Assembly: GCF_030272615.1 (NCBI RefSeq) | Contig: NC_081407.1 | Location: 102,777,897-102,841,896, forward strand | Direction of reading: 5' to 3' | Origin: Cryptomeria japonica | Taxonomy: Eukaryota; Streptophyta; Pinopsida; Cupressales; Cupressaceae | Length of the DNA stretch: 64,000 nucleotides | Shown: piece by piece, positions 58,038 to 64,000 of the stretch | How positions within the stretch are numbered: the stretch's first letter is position 1 | How the letters are laid out: every line of letters begins with the position of its first letter | The notes under the pieces: generated by a model | Database searches by the model: none | What the model was told of the DNA's origin: nothing | The model's input: only the letters and a program-made list of their open reading frames with translations | Program-made: the position numbers and the translations under genes

Positions 58038-60660
58038 GACAATTGTTTAATATAATTAGTTCAATAGATCTATTTTCTTGAAAAGAATTTTGACTCTTGA
58101 ATATAAAACATTTAATATAGTTGGTAAGAAATGTGATTGTTGTTGAATATAAGAAATTTAATATAGCTGATCAAATACGACTCTCTTTTAGATAAGAAAT
58201 GTAACCACTATTGAATATAAGAAATTTAATATAGCTGCTCAAATACGACTCTTTTTTAGATTAGAAATGTGATCATTGTTGAATATATGAAATTTAATAT
58301 AGTTAGTCAAATACAACTCTCTTTTAGATAATAAATGTGATCATTCTTGAAATATGAAATTTAATATTCTTGAAATATGAAATTTATAATTTTGAATAAA
58401 TTAGGTATATAAAATTTTAATTAATATATTTGTAAAGAATTTAATTGAAATTTATTTACTTTTTATTAAAATCGTGTTTAAGATGTATAATTATTCTTTC
58501 TTATAGGTTAATATAGTTGGTAAGGTATGTTTGTCTTCTAGATAATAAATTTGACAATTGTTTAATATAATTAGTTCAATAGATCTATTTTCTTGAAAAG
58601 AATTTTGACTCTTGAATATAAAACATTTAATATAGTTGGTAAGAAATGTGATTGTTGTTGAATATAAGAAATTTAATATAGCTGATCAAATACGACACTC
58701 TTTTAGATAAGAAATGTAACCACTATTGAATATAAGAAATTTAATATAGCTGGTCAAATACGACTCTTTTTTAGATTAGAAATGTGATCATTGTTGAATA
58801 TATGAAATTTAATATAGTTAGTCAAATACAACTCTCTTTTAGATAATAAATGTGATCATTCTTGAAATATGAAATTTATAATTTTGAATAAATTAGGTAT
58901 ATAAAATTTTAATTAATATATTTGTAAAGAATTTAATTGAAATTTATTTACTTTTTATTAAAATCGTGTTTAAGATGTACAATTATTCTTTCTTATAGGT
59001 TAATATAGTTGGTAAGGTATGTTTGTCTTTTAGATAATAAATTTGACAATTGTTTAATATAATTAGTTCAATAGATCTATTTTCTTGAAAAGAATTTTGA
59101 CTCTTGAATATAAAACATTTAATATAGTTGGTGAGAAATGTGATTGTTGTTGAATATAAGAAATTTAATATAGCTGATCAAATACGACTCTCTTTTAGAT
59201 AAGAAATGTAACCACTATTGAATATAAGAAATTTAATATAGCTGCTCAAATACGACTCTTTTTTAGATTAGAAATGTGATCATTGTTGAATATATGAAAT
59301 TTAATATAGTTAGTCAAATACAACTCTCTTTTAGATAATAAATGTGATCATTCTTGAAATATGAAATTTAATATTCTTGAAAGATGAAATTTATAATTTT
59401 GAATAAATTAGGTATATAAAATTTTAATTAATATATTTGTAAATAATTTAATTGAAATTTATTTACTTTTTATTGTGTTTAAGATGTATAATTATTCTTT
59501 CTTATAGGTTAATATAGTTGGTAAGGTATGTTTGTCTTTTAGATAATAAATTTGACAATTGTTTAATATAATTAGTTCAATAGATCTATTTTCTTGAAAA
59601 GAATTTTGACTCTTGAATATAAAACATTTAATATAGTTGGTAAGAAATGTGATTGTTGTTGAATATAAGAAATTTAATATAGCTGATCAAATACGACTCT
59701 CTTTTAGATAAGAAATGTAACCACTATTGAATATAAGAAATTTAATATAGTTGGTCAAATAAGACTCTTTTTTAGATTAGAAATGTGATCATTGTTGAAT
59801 ATATGAAATTTAATATAGTTAGTCAAATACAACTCTCTTTTAGATAATAAATGTGATCATTCTTGAAATATGAAATTTATAATTTTGAATAAATTAGGTA
59901 TATAAAATTTTAATTAATATATTTGTAAAGAATTTAATTGAAATTTATTTACTTTTTATTAAAATCGTGTTTAAGATGTATAATTATTCCTTCTTATACG
60001 TTAATATAGTTGGTAAGGTATGTTTGTCTTTTAGATAATAAATTTGACAATTGTTTAATATAATTAGTTCAATAGATCTATTTTCTTGAAAAGAATTTTG
60101 ACTCTTGAATATAAAACATTTAATATAGTTGGTAAGAAATGTGATTGTTGTTGAATATAAGAAATTTAATATAGCTGATCAAATACGACTCTCTTTTAGA
60201 TAAGAAATGTAACCATTATTGAATATAAGAAATTTAATATAGCTGGTCAAATACGACTCTTTTTTAGATTAGAAATGTGATCATTGTTGAATATATGAAA
60301 TTTAATATAGTTAGTCAAATACAACTCTCTTTTAGATAATAAATGTGATCATTCTTGAAATATGAAATTTAATATAGTTGCTTAGATAAAACTCTCTTTT
60401 AGATTAGAAATGTGATCATTGTTTAATATATAAAATTTAAGATGGTCAAATACAACTCTCTTTATGAAATTTAATATAGTTGGTCAAATAAAACTCTCTT
60501 TTAGATTAGAAATGTGATCATTGTTGAATATATGAAATTTAATATAGTTGGTCAAATACAACTCTCTTTTAGATAAGAAATGTGACTACTATTGAATATA
60601 AGTAATCTAATATAATTGGTCAAATATGTTTTTCTTTTAGATAAGAAATTTAATAGTTGT
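58038..60660. repeat. AT-rich satellite with alternating ~500-bp units built of 68-bp subrepeats
   Basis: The landmark GACAATTGTTTAATATAATT starts units at 58038, 58553, 59045, 59554 and 60046, giving lengths 515, 492, 509 and 492. Units 1 and 3 share an extra AATTTAATATTCTTGAAA(T/G)ATG segment that units 2 and 4 lack, so the array alternates long-short-long-short. Unit 3 also lacks six bases near 59474. Inside each unit, three copies of a 68-bp subrepeat (GAATATAAGAAATTTAATAT...) are followed by a region without subrepeats. Unit 5 continues as further subrepeats from 60370 to 60660, without the spacer. Confidence 0.95.
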
Positions 60661-60756
60661 TGAATATAAGAATCTTGACATATTTTTATTTTGAATGAAA
60701 ATAAAAGTTTAGATTCTTTTAATTTGTTTACTTTTTGAAGAAATACATAGAGCTAA

Positions 60757-61613
60757 TGGTTTAGGAGAATAGGCTTTGAAGGTCCATCTAGATGTGTTTT
60801 ATGTGAACACCATGATGAGCTAGTTAATCATATCCTTTTAGGATGTCCCTTTGCCCAAAAATGTTGTAGATGGTTATGTGGAAAACTTGGCCAGTGTTGA
60901 GCAAAACATGTAATTATGGACGTCCATGAATTATTTGTCCCTCAATTATCTTATGGGAATTATGAAAGGAGAGAAATCAAATAATTTTCCAAGGAAAGAA
61001 GATGATTTGAGAGTCATTCATTAATAAGGTGGCTACTATAGTGGAAGTGATGAATATAAGAATTAAATGTCAAATGAAAAAGGAAGTTCAATTTTCAAAT
61101 TGTGATGGATCTATTAGAATAAAATGGTTTGGCTTGAAGCTCCCTCCTTATGTTGGCAATGGGGATCAAGTGAGTATAACAAAAAGAGAGAATTGTGTTT
61201 GGTCCCCTCCTAAGATAGGTTGGGTTAAATTGAATTTTGATGGGGCTTCTCAAGGTAATCCTGGAACCTCTAGAGATGGTTGTCTAGTTCATGCATGTGA
61301 TAGTTCAGTTTTAGCTAAGTTGGAAAAACACTGAAAAGATGACACAAATAATATAGTTGAACTCAAATCTCTACTAGAAAGGGTCCTTCTCTTCATAGAG
61401 TTAAACATAAAGATTTTGAATATAGAAGGGGATTCTACCATAATAATCAATGTCTTGATGGCAGGATCTACTCCAAATTTGAGGCTCAATTCATCGCTTG
61501 GGAAAGTGATTAAGGTGGTTAATTCCTTTGAAGTAGTAGTCTTAAATCATATCTACAAAGAGGCCAATTTTTTAGTAGATTGTTTGGAAAACTTAGGAGC
61601 AAATGGAACCTGA
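60757..61613 (+). pseudogene. 3' end of a LINE-type element: zf-RVT and RNase H
   Basis: The first frame (60757-60900) reads WFRRIGFEGPSRCVLCEHHD, then HILLGCPFAQKCCRWLCGK, the C-x2-C...H...C zf-RVT region found after RT in plant L1-type LINEs. After a frame change, 61029-61613 holds an RNase H of the RVT_3 type: GWVKLNFDGASQGNPG (Asp), NNIVELKSLLERV (Glu), NIEGDSTIIINVL (Asp) and YKEANFLVDCLENLG (Asp). A TGA at 61332 and a deletion of about 20 residues after TSRDG break it. The RT body that should precede it is missing. It ends near 61613, where the 141-bp repeats begin shortly after. Confidence 0.75.
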
Positions 61614-61654
61614 ATTCAAAATTTTAGGATCGATGAGGTAACTCTTGATCTATC

Positions 61655-61937
61655 TATGGGTGGTTAAATTTGAAATTTGTACTTTAATTGTCTATGGTAT
61701 AACCATTGGAAAGAGTAAGAATTCTCAGGGGCAGATGGAATTGAATTCATAATCTAGAAGTATATGTTTGTTCTCAATTTCTCCATGAGCAATCAATTTT
61801 GAATTCTAAATTCTTATTGTTCTATGTTCTAGCCATTTGTTGGGGGTTGAAGTGGGTAAGCTTTCTTAGGGGTAGATGACATTGATTTGATAATCTAGGA
61901 ATATATGTTTATTCTTAATTTCTCCATGAGTGGTTAA
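61655..61937. repeat. 141-bp tandem repeat, two units, third interrupted
   Basis: Units start at about 61655 and 61796. Paired landmarks AGGGGCAGATG (61728) and AGGGGTAGATG (61868), and AATTTCTCCATGAG in both, show the period. The third unit resumes after the LTR insertion at 63599 (ATTTTGAACTTTAAATTTTT; CCATGTTCTAGCTATTTCTT). Confidence 0.8.
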
Positions 61938-62514
61938 ATTTTTGATAGAGAGAATCCTAGATTGCTTGAGTCAGCTTGACTCACTCCAAGGACTTTTTCC
62001 TAGTCCTAAACCAGGAATGCTCCTCTCTATTCCCCTAATCCACTCTAGGCCCTCACTACCGAGGTTTTGTTACTCTTCTCTTTGTGAATTCACTTTCGTA
62101 CATACACCGACTCACTTTTCCACTGTATCTCACCAGACACCTTGCAGGGTTTGTTCTACCATTAATTAAACCTACAACTTCTCCTAAGTTGTTTTCTCCT
62201 CATGCTTGGATCTTCTCTCCATTTGATCCCATCTTCCTCTAGTCTAAGGTTGATAGCCTAGACTCAGGTCTACCCTGCAAATGATTCCTCTTGGTCACTA
62301 ATACCTAGCCGAGCTATCATGAAGCTCGCCTAGGGCCAGTTTGCTGAAACGACCAATGCCATTCCCTGGTCATCTACAAATGGAACTCTACTATAAATGA
62401 CTGACTCTTCTTGAGAACCTCCAATGGTCATGTGGATCCCATGATGGAGTGTCAAGATAGAGCCATGTTCATAAAAGCTTGATGCCAATAGAAAAACAAA
62501 AAACAAATCAACAA

Positions 62515-62528
62515 CTCTATTTATAGAG
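62515..62528 (-). promoter_or_regulatory. TATA box in the solo LTR
   Basis: The minus strand reads CTCTATAAATAGAG, a near-perfect palindrome around TATAAATA. It divides the LTR into a U3 of about 1.07 kb on the right and R-U5 of about 0.57 kb. Confidence 0.65.
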
Positions 62529-62859
62529 CTGAACTTGGCACGAATTCACACTGGAACTCACAAGACATAGAAAAACAACATCTACCCTATCTGCATTATC
62601 ACTTAATTATTTAAGCCATGTTTGCCACAAAAATCAGACTCTGAGAGAGAAAACCAGAAAATGGTCCTCAAATTGCTATTCAAAAGATGCTTTAGTCTTG
62701 TGGAATCAAACCATCCAACACTATCTAACTTATCCAAACCCATTATAGAATGCTCATTGGGTCTTTTATAGCCTCCTAGACATGTCGTGAATCATCCCAA
62801 ACAGACGAGATTCAACTCGACACAATTGGTTTCTAATAGTAAAGTTGTCTTTCCTTTCT

Positions 62860-63430
62860 TCATCGGGTCATCGGGGTAGCCTCAAAAACACTCACTCCGA
62901 TGACCGATGACAATTTACAAAGTGCATGCTTTTCTATCAATTCATCGGAGTAGCCTCAAAACACTCACTCTGATGTCCGATGTCGGTTTACCAATTGCGC
63001 ACTTCTTCATCGAGTTATCAGTGTAGCAACAAACATCTATGGCCGATGGTGCACTCCCAATAGAATGATTCCTTATCAGGTATCAGTGTAGCTCTAACCC
63101 TGTTGTGCTGATAGCCGATTATGTGCTCCAAATAGTTTGCCTTCCCATCGGGTTATCGGTGAAGCTCGTAACATGTTATACCGACAGCCGATGGTGCGCT
63201 CCAAACCGTAGGCTTTCCTATCGGGTTATCGGGGTAGGTGGGAAAACACTCCCGCCAATATCCGATGGCTCCACTTGGACTTGCTTCAGCCGTTGGTGAC
63301 TTCATCGGGCTATCGGGGTAGGTAGAAAACACTCCTGTCGATATCTGATGCCTCCATTTTGGTCTTATGTATACTCGTCTAGGCATCGGGGTAGGGTAAA
63401 ACCGGTCGTTCCAATACCCAATGGTTGCAC
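62860..63430. repeat. ~75-bp minisatellite in U3, about eight units
   Basis: Each unit has a left half like ATCGGGTTATCGGGGTAG(C/G) and a right half like CACTC(C/T)GAT(G/A)(T/A)CCGATG, so ATCGG and CCGAT are inverted across the unit. Cores fall near 62868, 62943, 63007, 63081, 63154, 63230, 63312 and 63384. It is CpG-rich compared with its surroundings and lies about 330-900 bp upstream of the TATA box. Confidence 0.8.
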
Positions 63431-63603
63431 TCCACATGCTGACGGTCGCATTGGGGCAAGTCTTGCCGAAATGCAAAACTTTCAAAATGAAGACAATAAT
63501 GCACTCCAAGCTCCAAACAGACAACCTAATGGACTAGAACCAATCCTTATGCCAAAATTGAAAAGGGTATTTTCTCACCTTTTGGTGCTCCTGCACCAAT
63601 TTT

Positions 63604-64000
63604 GAACTTTAAATTTTTATTATCCCATGTTCTAGCTATTTCTTAAGGGATTGAATGCAATTAGTTTTGTTATTTTAGAAAGTGGGCAAGTGGTAGAGGT
63701 GGTGTACTCCCACTTTCTTTCCCAACTATCTCATTAATTTTGCTACCTATTTGTATTGGCAGCTTGGCTATCCACACTTGTTGATGCCTCATTAAGTTTA
63801 TAGTTAGTTGATTTCAACTTATTATATTGATCGATAAGTTTATTTTAGAGATGAATTATTTAGTAAGGGATAAGTATGTGTCATGGTATGCTTTTTCTAA
63901 TTTGGCCATCTTTCAAATTTGGGAAAATCTTCTCCAGTTTGTCTCCAAGTGCCATCTCATATGCATTAATGACTCTCCCTTTAGCATAATATTCATATTA
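63604..64000. other. Spacer without a recognisable gene
   Basis: Continuation of the third 141-bp repeat unit to about 63680, then AT-rich sequence in which I see nothing. Confidence 0.5.

Larger units (their letters stand above)
61943..63598 (-). mobile_element. Probable solo LTR (1,656 bp) with 5-bp target duplication
   Basis: Starts TGATAGAGAG and ends CTGCACCA on the plus strand. ATTTT flanks both sides (61938-61942, 63599-63603). The empty site is visible in the neighbouring repeat unit (CAATTTTGAATTCTAAATTC, about 61799), where sequence runs straight through. A TATA box on the minus strand (62515-62528) sets the sense orientation. No coding sequence is inside. The sense start forms a small hairpin, GGTGCTCCTGCACC (63584-63597). 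It could also be a non-autonomous element with very short LTRs, but no internal direct repeat was seen. Confidence 0.8.

Noticed and set aside
61029-61613. Host RNase H gene
   Set aside because: Preceded by a zf-RVT region and broken by a stop and deletion. The RVT_3 type is the LINE tail form.
62860-63430. CRISPR-like array
   Set aside because: Units vary throughout, with no constant repeat separated by unique spacers, and the context is a eukaryotic LTR.

Overview
This window holds dead and dying transposable elements of a seed-plant nuclear genome and no intact host gene. A gymnosperm, probably a conifer, is my best guess. The reasons are large, heavily decayed LTR elements, PPR pseudogene fragments of the 'AKMG-LEQG' type, AT-rich spacers, and no complete host gene in 64 kb. 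That placement is an inference.

Layout. (1) 1-10.7 kb, minus strand: a Ty3/gypsy element of the Tat type. It has an LTR, a primer-binding site matching tRNA-Trp, a 2.7-kb leader carrying an AGCGCT array, and one gag-pol frame of about 2,086 codons that runs off the left edge at the start of integrase. (2) 10.7-16.1 kb: spacer with an orphan copia-like PPT/LTR junction, a 714-bp tandem duplication and a PPR scrap. (3) 16.1-27 kb, plus strand: two diverged copies of an unrecognised protein of about 1,050-1,210 codons, each preceded by an ATCGAT-rich array. (4) 28.2-35.9 kb, minus strand: a CACTA (En/Spm) transposon with a Transposase_24-like gene and a TNP2 transposase gene. (5) 37.3-38.1 kb: a PPR pseudogene. 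(6) 39.2-44.9 kb, minus strand: an LTR element with a partial copia-type gag and, where pol should be, a protein that looks like a distant third member of the family in (3). (7) 44.9-56.4 kb: a second CACTA copy, split by a complete 6,015-bp Ty1/copia element (two 894-bp LTRs, target duplication ATACA). (8) 58.0-60.7 kb: a satellite with alternating long and short units of about 500 bp. (9) 60.8-61.6 kb: a LINE-type zf-RVT/RNase H tail. (10) 61.9-63.6 kb: a probable solo LTR with a 5-bp target duplication, inserted in a 141-bp tandem repeat and carrying a minisatellite in its U3.

How the parts relate. The elements are nested, which gives a relative order: copia is younger than CACTA copy 2, and the solo LTR is younger than the 141-bp repeat. 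The long retroelement frames stay in register over kilobases but are full of stop codons, and almost every stop is one C-to-T (or G-to-A) transition from CGA, CAG, CAA or TGG. The two CACTA copies confirm this at four sites where one copy has the stop and the other keeps the sense codon. This fits silencing by cytosine methylation followed by deamination.

The best candidate for something undescribed is the three-member protein family in (3) and (6). Reading was by eye: LTR ends, exon ends and domain limits are approximate unless a target duplication or splice site is named.
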